This document shows positions 34,498-43,054 of a DNA stretch of 64,000 nucleotides, piece after piece. Position 1 is the first letter of the stretch, and each line of letters opens with the position of its first letter. Where the stretch lies: NCBI RefSeq assembly GCF_018336935.1, contig NZ_CP068771.1:3968001-4032000 (forward strand). Direction: 5' to 3'. The notes under the pieces are model-generated. The model saw only the letters and a list, made by a program, of their open reading frames with translations. It was not told where the DNA came from and did no database searches. Both the position numbers and the translations under genes were made by a program. The DNA is from Serratia plymuthica (GTDB taxonomy: Bacteria > Pseudomonadota > Gammaproteobacteria > Enterobacterales > Enterobacteriaceae).

Positions 34498-36147
34498 ATG
34501 GAAATATTTTTTACAATCCTCATTTTGATCCTGGTGGTCTCCCTGTCTGGGGTGGTGACACGTATGTTGCCGTTCCAGATACCGCTGCCGTTAATGCAAA
34601 TCGTCATCGGGGCCCTGCTGGCCTGGCCACATTTCGGGCTGCATGTCGACTTTGACCCCGAGCTGTTCCTGGTGCTGTTTATCCCGCCGCTGCTGTTTGC
34701 CGACGGTTGGAAAACCCCAACGCGCGAATTCCTGCATCACGGTCGTGAAATCCTGGGCCTGGCGCTGGTGCTGGTGCTGCTTACCGTGGTTGGCATCGGT
34801 TACCTGATTTACGCCATGGTGCCGGGCATCCCGCTGGTGGCGGCATTTGCGCTGGCGGCGGTACTGTCGCCAACGGACGCCGTGGCGCTGGGCGGCATCG
34901 TCGGTAAAGGGCGCATTCCGAAACCGATTATGGGCGTGCTGGAAGGCGAGGCGCTGATGAACGACGCATCCGGCCTGGTTTCGCTCAAATTCGCCATCGC
35001 AGTGGCGATGGGCACCATGGTGTTTACCGTGGGCGGCGCCACTCTGGAGTTTCTGAAGGTCGCTATCGGCGGCCTGCTGGCCGGCGTGGCGGTCACCTGG
35101 TGCTACAGCAAATCGTTGCGGATGATGAGCCGCTGGAGCGGCGATGATCCGGCCACGCAGATCGTTTTCCTGCTGCTGTTGCCGTTCGCTTCCTATTTGA
35201 TTGCCGAACACATCGGCGTCTCCGGCATTCTGGCGGCAGTGGCCGCGGGGATGACCATCAGCCAGTCCGGCGTGATCCGCAATGCGCCGCTGGCGATGCG
35301 TCTGCGCGCCAACAGCGTCTGGGCGATGCTGGAGTTCGTGTTTAACGGCATGGTGTTCATCATGTTGGGCCTGCAACTGCCGGGGATCCTGGAAACCTCA
35401 ATCCTGCAGGCGGAGCTGGATCCGACCATTCAGACCTGGTACCTGTTCGCCGACGTGGCGATTATCTACGCAGCGTTGTTGCTGCTGCGCTTTACCTGGC
35501 TGTGGCTGATGAAAAACGCCAGCCGACGCTTTATGAAAAAACGGCCATTGCAGTTTGGCGATTACAGCATGCGTGAGTTGTGGATAGCGTCGTTCGCCGG
35601 GGTGCGCGGGGCAATCACGCTGGCCGGTGTGCTGTCGATCCCACTGCTGCTAAGCGATGGCTCCGCCTTCCCGGCGCGCTATCAGTTGGTGTTTATCGCC
35701 GCCGGCGTGATCCTGCTTTCACTGATCGTCGGGGTGCTGGCATTGCCGTTGCTGCTGCGCGGCGTAGTGGTGGCGGACAAGAGTGCCAGCAAGAGCGAGG
35801 AGCGGATGGCGATTGCCATGGCGGCTGAAGTGGCGATCGAAAGCATCAACAAGATGGAAGAACGCTTGGCCGTCGACGTAGAGGAAAACATCGACCCGCA
35901 GGTGCTGAAAGAGATCAGTTCACGGGTCGTGGGCACGTTGCGGCGGCGCATCACCACCAAGGACGATATCGAAAATGCGCTGATGCTGGAGAACCTCGAG
36001 CGACGCTTCCGCCTGACTGCTCTGCGCGCCGAGCGCGGGGAGCTGTATCACCTGCGCGCTACGCAGAAAATCAGCAACGAGACGCTGCAAAAGCTGTTGC
36101 ACGATCTCGACCTGCTGGAGGCGCTGCTGATAGAGCGCGAGGGGTAA
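34498..36147 (+). CDS. yjcE: Na+/H+ antiporter of the CPA1 family (YjcE)
   Basis: A 549-residue cation/proton antiporter with about twelve membrane helices (residues 1-425) and a cytoplasmic helical C-terminal tail (about 430-549) rich in Glu and Arg. The ion-binding helix has SPTDAVALGGIVGKGRIPKPIMGVLEGEALMNDASGLV, including the conserved TD and ND pairs of CPA1 exchangers. RxxR-type motifs follow in FAGVRGAITLAGVLSIPL. It matches E. coli YjcE in position after ghxP. It expels Na+ and may aid pH balance. The gene ends at a GC-rich hairpin. Confidence 0.93.
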   Translation: MEIFFTILILILVVSLSGVVTRMLPFQIPLPLMQIVIGALLAWPHFGLHVDFDPELFLVLFIPPLLFADGWKTPTREFLHHGREILGLALVLVLLTVVGIGYLIYAMVPGIPLVAAFALAAVLSPTDAVALGGIVGKGRIPKPIMGVLEGEALMNDASGLVSLKFAIAVAMGTMVFTVGGATLEFLKVAIGGLLAGVAVTWCYSKSLRMMSRWSGDDPATQIVFLLLLPFASYLIAEHIGVSGILAAVAAGMTISQSGVIRNAPLAMRLRANSVWAMLEFVFNGMVFIMLGLQLPGILETSILQAELDPTIQTWYLFADVAIIYAALLLLRFTWLWLMKNASRRFMKKRPLQFGDYSMRELWIASFAGVRGAITLAGVLSIPLLLSDGSAFPARYQLVFIAAGVILLSLIVGVLALPLLLRGVVVADKSASKSEERMAIAMAAEVAIESINKMEERLAVDVEENIDPQVLKEISSRVVGTLRRRITTKDDIENALMLENLERRFRLTALRAERGELYHLRATQKISNETLQKLLHDLDLLEALLIEREG

Positions 36148-36155
36148 CGCCAACG

Positions 36156-36178
36156 GGGCCGCAGACGCGGCCCTTGTT
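36156..36178. terminator. Terminator between yjcE and the cid regulator
   Basis: Arms GGGCCGC / GCGGCCC, loop AGAC, then TTGTTATT. It lies between convergent genes. Confidence 0.65.
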
Positions 36179-36185
36179 ATTGGGG

Positions 36186-37073
36186 CTATTTGACCGGCGG
36201 CCAGTAGTCGCGGCAGCAGGCGATCCAGGCCTGGGCGCCGTGCGACAGGTAGTTGCCCTGGCGCCAGATTAGCCCGACACGCCATTCCATCCTCGGTTCC
36301 AGCGGCAGCCAGATCAGGGTTTCTTTATCCAGCCACTGGCAAACCGGCTCCGGCAGGGTAGCGATGCCGACCCCAGCCTGCACCATCGATGCCAGAAAAT
36401 CCCACTGCCCGCTGCGTACGGCAATCTGCGGTTCAAAACCGGCCTGACGGAATGCCTTCATCAGCATTTTGTACAGCGAGAAATCCTCGTTATAAATCAG
36501 GATCGGCCAACTGGCCAATTCGGCGATATCGATGCTGGTGCGGTTAAGCCAGTGGGGCGTACGCGGCGCGACCACGCACATCGGATGGTTCAGCAGCGGC
36601 AAAAAGGTCAGTGGCTGATCCAGGTCGACGGGCAGCACCGTCATGGCCAGATCCAGCTCGCCGGACATCACCGCCTGCTCGACCGACAATCCGCCCAGTT
36701 CGGAAATTTTCAGCTCGATGCCAGGATAGGTCTGGCGAAACCGACGGATCAAATCGGCTATCTGCCGGCCGACCATTGGCGGGATACCCAGCCGCAACAC
36801 GCCTTTTTTCACCGAGCTGATGTCTTCCAGTTCGGCCTCCAGTTGGCGGAACTCATCCAGGATCGCCAGCCCGCGCTGGTATACCGCCTGGCCGCTGTCG
36901 GTCAGGTGCAGCTTGCGTCCTTCGCGGATCAGCAGCGTACACTCCAGCTCTTCTTCCAGATGCCGCAGCATCTTGCTGATGGTCGGCTGGGTGACGAACA
37001 GTTTCTCCGCGGCGCGGGTAAAGCTTTGCTGGCGCACGACTTCCACGAAGTAACGCAGGGTGCGGACATCCAC
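36186..37073 (-). CDS. LysR-family regulator of cidAB (CidR type)
   Basis: A 295-residue LysR-type protein. Its winged helix is MDVRTLRYFVEVVRQQSFTRAAEKLFVTQPTISKMLRHLEEELECTLLIREGRKLHLTDSG (1-61). The effector domain begins near residue 90 (GVLRLGIPPMVGRQIADLIRRFRQTYP). It belongs to the CidR group, whose Gram-positive members activate cid genes in response to acetate or weak acids. It is divergent from cidA, and GGGAA-ACTA-TTCCC (37102-37115) lies between them. Regulation of cidAB is inferred from this arrangement. Confidence 0.9.
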   Translation of the reverse strand: MDVRTLRYFVEVVRQQSFTRAAEKLFVTQPTISKMLRHLEEELECTLLIREGRKLHLTDSGQAVYQRGLAILDEFRQLEAELEDISSVKKGVLRLGIPPMVGRQIADLIRRFRQTYPGIELKISELGGLSVEQAVMSGELDLAMTVLPVDLDQPLTFLPLLNHPMCVVAPRTPHWLNRTSIDIAELASWPILIYNEDFSLYKMLMKAFRQAGFEPQIAVRSGQWDFLASMVQAGVGIATLPEPVCQWLDKETLIWLPLEPRMEWRVGLIWRQGNYLSHGAQAWIACCRDYWPPVK

Positions 37074-37101
37074 GTTGGGTTCTCCTCAGGACAATACCGG
37101 C

Positions 37102-37115
37102 GGGAAACTATTCCC
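37102..37115. promoter_or_regulatory. Dyad in the cidR/cidA divergent region
   Basis: GGGAA-ACTA-TTCCC is a short inverted repeat, 28 bases from the regulator start and 92 bases before cidA. It is a candidate LysR-protein site. Confidence 0.35.
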
Positions 37116-37207
37116 TGATGGCATGATATTGATGATTTTAATTCATTTCAGGCAAGGTTTCCTGGCCGCGTATACTGCAACCCTTGAATTTTTTGAGGCT
37201 ATCTTCC

Positions 37208-37630
37208 ATGTTACTGGCGTTACGCCGCGCAGCTCCCTCTCTGTTGACCCGCCTGCAGGTGCCGGTTCAGGTTGCTTTATACGCGGTGCTGTTTCTCATT
37301 GCCGACCGGCTGGTAAAACAATTTCATCTGCCGCTGCCCGCCAACATTGTCGGCATGCTGCTGATGCTGGCGTTGATCCTGCTGAGGATTTTGCCGTTGA
37401 GTTGGGTCAGAGCCGGCTCGCGTTGGCTACTGGCAGAGATGCTGCTGTTTTTTGTCCCGGCGGTGGTGGCGGTGGTCAACTATGCCCAGTTGTTGATGGT
37501 TGAAGGCTGGAAGATATTTTTGGTGATTGCGATCAGCACCATGCTGACGCTCGGTGCCACCGGGCTGGTGGTCGACCGGGTATACCGTTTAGAGGTTTGG
37601 CTGCAGCGACGGAAACAGCGCGATGAATGA
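37208..37630 (+). CDS. cidA: CidA/LrgA-family holin-like protein
   Basis: A 140-residue membrane protein of the CidA/LrgA family with four predicted helices (VQVALYAVLFLIADRLV, LPANIVGMLLMLALILLRIL, WLLAEMLLFFVPAVVAVVNY, FLVIAISTMLTLGATGLVV). Family signatures are LPLPANIVGMLLMLALI and LLFFVPAVV. CidA is proposed to be holin-like and to influence murein hydrolase activity or carbon-overflow export. I use the ATG at 37208 with GAGG nine bases before it; a TTG at 37184 adds eight residues. It overlaps cidB by eight bases. Confidence 0.9.
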   Translation: MLLALRRAAPSLLTRLQVPVQVALYAVLFLIADRLVKQFHLPLPANIVGMLLMLALILLRILPLSWVRAGSRWLLAEMLLFFVPAVVAVVNYAQLLMVEGWKIFLVIAISTMLTLGATGLVVDRVYRLEVWLQRRKQRDE

Positions 37631-38312
37631 TTTTATCCTCAGCCTGGCCTGTTTTCTGGCGACGCTGGCATTGTACTTCGCCAATAAGAAGCTCTACCGC
37701 CGCCGACGTACCCTGCTGCTGATGCCGCTCGTGCTGACGCCGATGATCCTGGTGCTGCTGCTGGTGGTGACGCATATCTCGTATCAGGATTACATTGGCG
37801 AAACGCACTGGCTGCTGTGGCTGTTGGGGCCGGCGACTATCGCGTTTGCGGTGCCGGTTTATGAAAATCTGCATATTATCCGCCGCCACTGGCTATCGCT
37901 CAGCGCCGGGGTATTGACGGCGGTTCTGGTGGCGGTTTACAGCTCGGTGTGGCTGGCGCGGCTGCTGACGCTGCCGGAAGAGGTGCAGCGCAGCCTGGCG
38001 GTGCGTTCCATCACTACGCCGTTCGCGTTGGAGGCCGCCAAACAGATGGGTGGCCAGCCGGATTTAGTGGCGCTGTTCGTGGTGATTACCGGGGTATTCG
38101 GCATGGCGGTGGGGGACATTCTGTTTCTGCGGCTGGCGGTGCGCAGCAGCCTGGCCAAAGGCGCCGGGCTGGGTGCGTCGTCGCACGGTGCCGGTACGGC
38201 TAAAGCCTATGAAATGGGGCAGGAAGAAGGCGTGGTTGCCAGCCTGGTGATGATGCTGGCGGGGGTTATCACGGTGATCGCCGCGCCGCTGATTGGGCAA
38301 CTGATGTGGTAA
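37623..38312 (+). CDS. cidB: CidB/LrgB-family membrane protein
   Basis: A 229-residue integral membrane protein of the LrgB/CidB family (E. coli relative YohK), with about seven hydrophobic segments. Family motifs are WLLGPATIAFAVPVYENLHIIRRHWL and SITTPFALEAAKQMGGQPDLVALFVVITGVFGMAVGDILF. The GASSHGAGTAKAYEMGQEEG stretch near the end is highly conserved. It works with CidA; in other bacteria related pairs affect lysis or export of pyruvate and glycolate. Its start overlaps the end of cidA, implying translational coupling. Confidence 0.92.
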   Translation: MNDFILSLACFLATLALYFANKKLYRRRRTLLLMPLVLTPMILVLLLVVTHISYQDYIGETHWLLWLLGPATIAFAVPVYENLHIIRRHWLSLSAGVLTAVLVAVYSSVWLARLLTLPEEVQRSLAVRSITTPFALEAAKQMGGQPDLVALFVVITGVFGMAVGDILFLRLAVRSSLAKGAGLGASSHGAGTAKAYEMGQEEGVVASLVMMLAGVITVIAAPLIGQLMW

Positions 38313-38331
38313 AGATATTGAACGATGCTAC

Positions 38332-38355
38332 AAGCCCTCGTGCGAGGGCTTTTTT
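38332..38355. terminator. Bidirectional terminator, cidB / amidotransferase-like gene
   Basis: Perfect arms AAGCCCTCG / CGAGGGCTT with a 2-base centre and a T-run after the stem. It lies between convergent genes. Confidence 0.85.
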
Positions 38356-39050
38356 CAGCTGTTAGCCGCGGTCCTGATCAGCTCGACCACCAGCGGCGAC
38401 AGCTCATCGCGCAACGCGGCGCGTTCGGACTGGAACAGCGTAGCGGCGTAAAAGCGGTGCCCCGGCAGCTCTATCGAGCGCACGTCACCTGCGTGGTCAT
38501 GGCTACTGATAATCAGCGGGTGTTGTTGCAGATCGGCAACGAAGTCCGGGTTAACGCCGAAATTGCAGTGGTAACCTTCACGCGTTTCCAGCTTGCCGTA
38601 TGCGCGGGCGACCAGCGTGTCCGGCTGGAAAATAATGTCCCCGCTTTGTTCCACCAGCGAACAGCTCAACGGCGAGATAACCAACCGGCCGCCGGTGTCG
38701 GTTTCCGCATGCCCGGCATCGTGCCAGCCCATGACGTTACGCGCGTATTCCACAATCGCATACTGGAAGCCACCGCAGGAGCCGAGGAAGGGGATATTCT
38801 GTTCGCGTGCATGGCGAATGGTCATAAAGACGCCATCGTCATGGTTGTACGGGCTGCCGGGTACGACCCAGATAGCATCATAATCCTGCAATACCGAAGT
38901 GTCGGTGAGGGTTTCTGTGGGCAGCCAGTGGGATTGAATATCGACGTTAAGGTGTGCGGCGGTGAGCTGGAGAGCGACGGGGATAGCCTGGTGAGATACG
39001 GCCTGGGGTTTGTAGTCGCCGACCAGAGCGATGCGGACTTGAGTTTTCAT
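38355..39050 (-). CDS. CTP-synthase C-terminal-domain-like (seleno)protein family member
   Basis: A 231-residue protein resembling only the class-I glutamine amidotransferase half of CTP synthase, with no synthetase domain. The nucleophile elbow is present at Cys92 (LGSCGGFQYAI). The position of the usual catalytic HPE triplet reads Gln207-Ser208-Glu209 (TLFQSERAAL), so the histidine is missing. The N-terminal IALVGDY block is also CTP-synthase-like. Some relatives are annotated as selenoproteins, but here the elbow residue is Cys. Function unknown; ordinary glutaminase activity looks doubtful. It stands alone between cidB and lpxP. Confidence 0.85.
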   Translation of the reverse strand: MKTQVRIALVGDYKPQAVSHQAIPVALQLTAAHLNVDIQSHWLPTETLTDTSVLQDYDAIWVVPGSPYNHDDGVFMTIRHAREQNIPFLGSCGGFQYAIVEYARNVMGWHDAGHAETDTGGRLVISPLSCSLVEQSGDIIFQPDTLVARAYGKLETREGYHCNFGVNPDFVADLQQHPLIISSHDHAGDVRSIELPGHRFYAATLFQSERAALRDELSPLVVELIRTAANS

Positions 39051-39137
39051 CGTTTCCTTTTCCTGTGCGGGTAAAAAAAGAGGTTACAGCAAAGCCGAAG
39101 GGCCGGCCGCAGTTTTTTTAAACGCAACGCACAAAAA

Positions 39138-39159
39138 AGCCCGGCGTTTTGGCCGGGCT
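39138..39159 (-). terminator. Terminator of lpxP
   Basis: Arms AGCCCGGC / GCCGGGCT with a 6-base loop. On the minus strand the stem runs into TTTTTT. Confidence 0.85.
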
Positions 39160-39177
39160 CGGAAACAGAATCTGGGC

Positions 39178-40098
39178 TCAGTACAGCGAGGGCGCACCGA
39201 TCGGCCGGGTTTTGAAGCGGCGATGCAGCCACATGTACTGCTCCGGCGCCCGCATGATCTCTTTCTCGACCACTTTGTTCATATAGGCCGCCGCCGCGAG
39301 CTCATCGCCTATCGGATAATCTTCCAGCGCAGGCTGGATCAACAGGTCATAGCCGCGGCCTTTCTCGCGGCGAATCAATACCACCGGAACCAGTGCCGGC
39401 TTGGCCATACGCGCCAGCATAAAGGTGCCGCTGGTGGTGGCGGCCTGATCGACGGCGAATAACGGTGCGAATACGCTGCCACGTGGGCCGTAGTCCTGAT
39501 CCGGAGCGAACCAAACGGCCTCACCGCGCTTCAGGGCATGCACCATGCCGCGCAGGTCTTTGCGATCGAGCATGGCCTTGTTGGAGCGCATGCGGCCTTT
39601 GGTCTGAGCCCACTCCATCGCTTTATTGTTGTGTGGGCGGTACATCGCCATCATGGGCTGGCACAGCCCCATGGCGCGGCCACCCAACTCCAGCGACATA
39701 AAGTGCACGCCAATCACCAGTACGCCGCGCTCATTGTGCTGCGCCATTTTCAGGTGATTGATGCCGGAGACGTTGAACCAGCGTTTGACTCGCTTATCCG
39801 ACCAAAACCAGGCCATGCCGGTTTCCAGCAGGCCCATGCCGAGGGATTCGAAATTGCCGATCACTTTGCGCTCGCGTTGCGCCTCGTCCATATCCGGGAA
39901 GCACAGTTCCAGGTTACGGCGGGTAATGGCAACGCGGCGTTTCAGGAAACGCATAGAGGTGCGGCCCATCCAGACGCCGAGCTTGTGCAGCAGCGGGTAA
40001 GGCAGTTGAACCAGCAGGAACAAAATAGCCAGGCCGAACCAGGTAAACCAGTAGCGCGGGTGCAGCAGGGCAGAACGGAATTTTTGCGGACGCTTCAT
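39178..40098 (-). CDS. lpxP: Lipid A palmitoleoyl/lauroyl acyltransferase (LpxP-like)
   Basis: A 306-residue late acyltransferase of lipid A synthesis, anchored by one N-terminal helix (about residues 17-38). It transfers a secondary acyl chain to Kdo2-lipid IVA at the inner membrane. The HX4E catalytic motif is His132-Glu137 (HFMSLE). The region HFMSLELGGRAMGLCQPMMAMYRPHNNKAMEW and FAPDQDYGPRGS follows E. coli LpxP more closely than LpxL, while MLDRKDLRGM is LpxL-like, so the exact acyl donor is uncertain. E. coli lpxP is cold-induced. The leader upstream is long enough for regulation of that kind, but nothing specific is visible. Confidence 0.88.
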   Translation of the reverse strand: MKRPQKFRSALLHPRYWFTWFGLAILFLLVQLPYPLLHKLGVWMGRTSMRFLKRRVAITRRNLELCFPDMDEAQRERKVIGNFESLGMGLLETGMAWFWSDKRVKRWFNVSGINHLKMAQHNERGVLVIGVHFMSLELGGRAMGLCQPMMAMYRPHNNKAMEWAQTKGRMRSNKAMLDRKDLRGMVHALKRGEAVWFAPDQDYGPRGSVFAPLFAVDQAATTSGTFMLARMAKPALVPVVLIRREKGRGYDLLIQPALEDYPIGDELAAAAYMNKVVEKEIMRAPEQYMWLHRRFKTRPIGAPSLY

Positions 40099-40458
40099 AT
40101 CAACTCTTTATGCAGTAGGGGGTTGTAACCTGTAACGCATAAAGGATCCACTTGATTGCGATACGACTACTCAGACACCCAGACATCATTATGGTTTAGC
40201 CAGATTCCATAATTGACTAAATCTTTACATTCTAAGGGGCAGTTCGCGCTGCTGTCAGGCTTCGGAAGGATGGCTGTAGGCCAGCGAAGGCGGCTCCGGG
40301 AATGCGTATTCTATCACACAATACGGGCTACGAAGTAAGAGGGGCATGCGAATATTCTCATTCGCATTGAGGTTAGGTTGACTTAGCGCAAAATTAAAGA
40401 AAAAGGCGCTTATCAAATGAGATAAAGCGCCTTTTTTCAATACGTTAACTGACTAGTA
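40099..40458. other. lpxP-fis intergenic region
   Basis: This 360-base gap contains the fis terminator (40401-40437) and the lpxP leader. I found no convincing lpxP promoter hexamers, gene or repeat in the rest. Confidence 0.4.
40401..40437 (-). terminator. Terminator of the dusB-fis operon
   Basis: GGCGCTTATC and GATAAAGCGCC form a 10-base stem with one bulged A and loop AAATGA. T-rich tails lie on both sides. Confidence 0.85.
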
Positions 40459-40755
40459 TCAGTTCATGCCGTATTTTTTCAATTTCTTACGCAGCGTACC
40501 ACGGTTGATGCCCATCATCAGAGCAGCACGGGTTTGGTTGCCACGGGTGTATTGCATCACCATGTCCAACAGTGGCTGTTCAACTTCAGCCAAAACCAGC
40601 TCATACAAGTCATTAACGTCCTGACCATTCAGTTGAGCAAAATAGTTCTTCAGTGCTTGTTTAACCGAGTCACGCAGAGGCTTTTGAGTCACTTGATCCT
40701 GTGAGTTCACGGTAGAAACGGTCAGTACGTCAGAATTTACGCGTTGTTCGAACAT
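40459..40755 (-). CDS. fis: Nucleoid protein Fis
   Basis: Fis is a dimeric DNA-bending protein abundant in early exponential growth. It activates rRNA and tRNA promoters and aids site-specific recombination and replication. The 98-residue protein has the usual length. Its N-terminal beta-hairpin arms precede the helical core ([42 protein letters not shown]), and the C-terminal helix-turn-helix is [27 protein letters not shown]. It is essentially identical to E. coli Fis. It follows dusB by 21 bases and is transcribed from the promoter upstream of dusB. Confidence 0.99.
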
Positions 40756-40776
40756 AGTTCTGTCAGCTCTTTTTTG

Positions 40777-41742
40777 TTACGCAAGATTTTCGAAATATGC
40801 CTCCAACGCCTCCAGCTGTTCGCTGGCATCCTCTATGGCGTTGAATGTGCGCCGAAACTGGTCATTCGGGGCGTGTTCCTGGAGATACCAGGACACGTGC
40901 TTACGAGCAATCCGGAATCCCTTGCCTTGGCCATAAAAGCCGTGCAATTCCCGAATATGCCCTATCAACAAGCGCTTAACCTCGCCAAGCGGCAAAGGTG
41001 GCAGCAACTCCCCAGTGTCCAGATAATGCTGGATTTCCCGGAAGATCCAGGGTCTCCCCTGAGCAGCACGGCCTATCATCAGGGCATCGGCCCCGGTGTA
41101 GTCGAGCACTGCTCTGGCTTTATGCGGGTCAGTAATGTCGCCATTCGCGATAATCGGAATGGAAACACTCTGCTTAACTGCCCGAATGCTGTCGTACTCC
41201 GCGTTGCCGTTGAACAGGCAGGCACGGGTTCGGCCATGAATAGTCAGGGCCTGTATACCACAGTCTTCGGCCAGTTGGGCAATCTCTACACAGTTACGGT
41301 GTTCTGGCGCCCAGCCGGTGCGAATCTTAAGCGTTACCGGCACATCCACAGCGTTAACCACCGCGTGGAGGATCTGTTTAACCAGATCCGGGTACTGCAG
41401 CAACGCAGACCCTGCAAGCTTCCGGTTCACTTTTTTGGCCGGGCATCCCATATTGATGTCGATGATCTGTGCGCCGCCGGCCACGTTAATACGCGCCGCG
41501 GCGGCCATATCATCGGGATCGCATCCGGCAATCTGCACGGAACGGATCCCTGGTTCATCGCTATGTACCATACGCAGACGCGACTTATCCGTCCGCCATA
41601 CCTCCGGATTGGAGGAGAGCATTTCGGATACAGCCATCCCAGCACCCATTGCATGACATAGGGTTCTAAACGGGCGATCTGTAATGCCGGCCATAGGGGC
41701 CGCAATCAGGCAATTTGTAAGCTGGTGGTGTCCAATGCGCAT
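40777..41742 (-). CDS. dusB: tRNA-dihydrouridine synthase B
   Basis: DusB is an FMN-dependent reductase that makes dihydrouridine in tRNA (U17 in E. coli). The 321-residue protein starts [28 protein letters not shown]. The catalytic cysteine is Cys100 in [20 protein letters not shown], and the FMN-binding end blocks are IIANGDITD and [17 protein letters not shown] longer frame upstream crosses the fis promoter and is rejected. As the first gene of the dusB-fis operon its expression follows growth phase. Upstream neighbour prmA is displaced by a carbonic anhydrase gene. Confidence 0.97.
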   Translation of the reverse strand: MRIGHHQLTNCLIAAPMAGITDRPFRTLCHAMGAGMAVSEMLSSNPEVWRTDKSRLRMVHSDEPGIRSVQIAGCDPDDMAAAARINVAGGAQIIDINMGCPAKKVNRKLAGSALLQYPDLVKQILHAVVNAVDVPVTLKIRTGWAPEHRNCVEIAQLAEDCGIQALTIHGRTRACLFNGNAEYDSIRAVKQSVSIPIIANGDITDPHKARAVLDYTGADALMIGRAAQGRPWIFREIQHYLDTGELLPPLPLGEVKRLLIGHIRELHGFYGQGKGFRIARKHVSWYLQEHAPNDQFRRTFNAIEDASEQLEALEAYFENLA

Positions 41743-41780
41743 AGACAAAGAGTAACCATACTGTGTCCGCAAGGGCGCGT

Positions 41781-41809
41781 ATATTACGCATTTTTGCGTT
41801 GAGATGAAA
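41781..41809 (-). promoter_or_regulatory. dusB-fis promoter
   Basis: On the minus strand, TTTCAT (-35), a 17-base spacer and TAATAT (-10) are followed by the GC-rich discriminator ACGCGCCC. The sequence CTCAACGCAAAAATGCGTAA is shared with the E. coli fis promoter as I recall it. A GC-rich discriminator fits stringent (ppGpp/DksA) control. Confidence 0.82.
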
Positions 41810-42126
41810 GGCCAAACTTTGACCAATTCGCCGTTATCGGGCAAGGAAAAGGGTCTGCGTCAGGATTCATAGAAATATTGTATATATTTAACAATGGGTT
41901 GACTTTAATTGGCTTATTTTTGCGCAATAAAATATTCCCGACGCAACAGAATTTTATCTGTAATCAGCGCGGATTCCACTGAAGAACGGTATCAATATAC
42001 GGTGTTTATCAGGGGATTCCGTTGAGAATAGGCTGAATTACGCTGAACCCCCTTGTACGGGTACCGGCTACGCGGGGGCTTATTCACCGCCGGCGGCCAA
42101 AACCGGCGGGTAACCTGGCGATAGCC
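41810..42126. other. Region between the dusB-fis promoter and the carbonic anhydrase gene
   Basis: An AT-rich stretch (about 41870-41960) upstream of the fis promoter would suit Fis and other nucleoid-protein binding. Near the cah end, CCGCCGG / CCGGCGG arms (42087-42109) form a hairpin without a T-run. No gene seen. Confidence 0.4.
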
Positions 42127-42861
42127 TTAGTCGACGATGACCCGGCCATTCAGCGGCTGTATCGGGCGGTTGTTCGCATGCCGGACTATGCTCCTGAATT
42201 GGGCGATCTGTTCGGTCGACACGTTGACCGGTTTATCCAGCACCATCCAGCTAACGCCTTCGGAGCAAGGTGGCGTGGTCAGCGAACCGCTGAAGCGATA
42301 GAAGTCAAACTGCTTGGGCAGCAGGGCTTTGATATCCAGCGGGGTGTTCAATACCGCGGTTTGATTGACGGAGGTCGGTAGCTGTTGCCAGGCTTTCGCC
42401 AGTTGCGCATTTGCTTTGCCTTGCTGGAACATCAACGCCAGCACCGCCAGTTCACCGCCTTTGCCCTTATAAACAAAGTGGGCCTCCAGCGGGAATTGTT
42501 TGCCGTCAATTTCGTTTTCGCTGGGGGCGTGGAAGTGGAACTGTTGCAGCGTGAGGATATTGTTATCCAGCACCAACGTATTGCCGCCGCTGACGTTGAC
42601 CTGCAGGGTGTGACCGTTGTTGACGATCTGCTGTTTGCCTGGCTGGAACGCCAATTGCAGTTGGCCGTGATGGGTTTTCAGAGCGCCCTTGATATCGATC
42701 GGCGACTGGTTTTTACCGGTTTCGCACAGCGAGAAGTCTGGAGAGAGCTTGCCCCAGTGCGCCGGATCTTCCTGGCCATCATAGCCCCAATGCGCCTGTT
42801 CCGCCGCAGTGACCGAAAAGCTACCGGCCAAAAGCGCAGCAATCAATAAGTGACCTTTCAT
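42127..42861 (-). CDS. cah: Periplasmic alpha-class carbonic anhydrase
   Basis: A 244-residue secreted enzyme interconverting CO2 and bicarbonate. The signal peptide is MKGHLLIAALLAGSFSVTAA, with cleavage near residue 20. The zinc histidines are His109 and His111 (QFHFHAPSE) and His128 (EAHFVYKG). The NQSPIDI motif and the SLTTPPCSEGVSW block complete the alpha fold. Cys46 and the Cys of TPPCSEG match the disulfide of bacterial alpha enzymes. The start at 42861 is chosen from the signal peptide; a longer frame reaches 42942. It sits between dusB and prmA on the same strand, separated by hairpins on both sides, so it is probably its own unit. E. coli K-12 has no gene here. Confidence 0.94.
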   Translation of the reverse strand: MKGHLLIAALLAGSFSVTAAEQAHWGYDGQEDPAHWGKLSPDFSLCETGKNQSPIDIKGALKTHHGQLQLAFQPGKQQIVNNGHTLQVNVSGGNTLVLDNNILTLQQFHFHAPSENEIDGKQFPLEAHFVYKGKGGELAVLALMFQQGKANAQLAKAWQQLPTSVNQTAVLNTPLDIKALLPKQFDFYRFSGSLTTPPCSEGVSWMVLDKPVNVSTEQIAQFRSIVRHANNRPIQPLNGRVIVD

Positions 42862-42999
42862 GTTAACTCCCTTTAAAAACGACAGTGTGAGATTTGCCTG
42901 AATGGGCGCCGTCGCCTCAGGGGGCGTTGGCGCCAGAGGCAAGAGAATACACTTGCTAAATGTAGGTATAAATCAGTCAGGCTAAAGGGAAATAAAAAA

Positions 43000-43029
43000 A
43001 TCCACCGGAAGGGGTAACTTCCGATGGAT
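43000..43029 (-). terminator. Terminator of the panF-prmA transcript
   Basis: Nearly perfect 12-base arms ATCCACCGGAAG / CTTCCGATGGAT with a 6-base loop, followed by a T-run on the minus strand. Confidence 0.88.
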
Positions 43030-43054
43030 TTTTGCATGAAAGGAAGGGGGGCGA

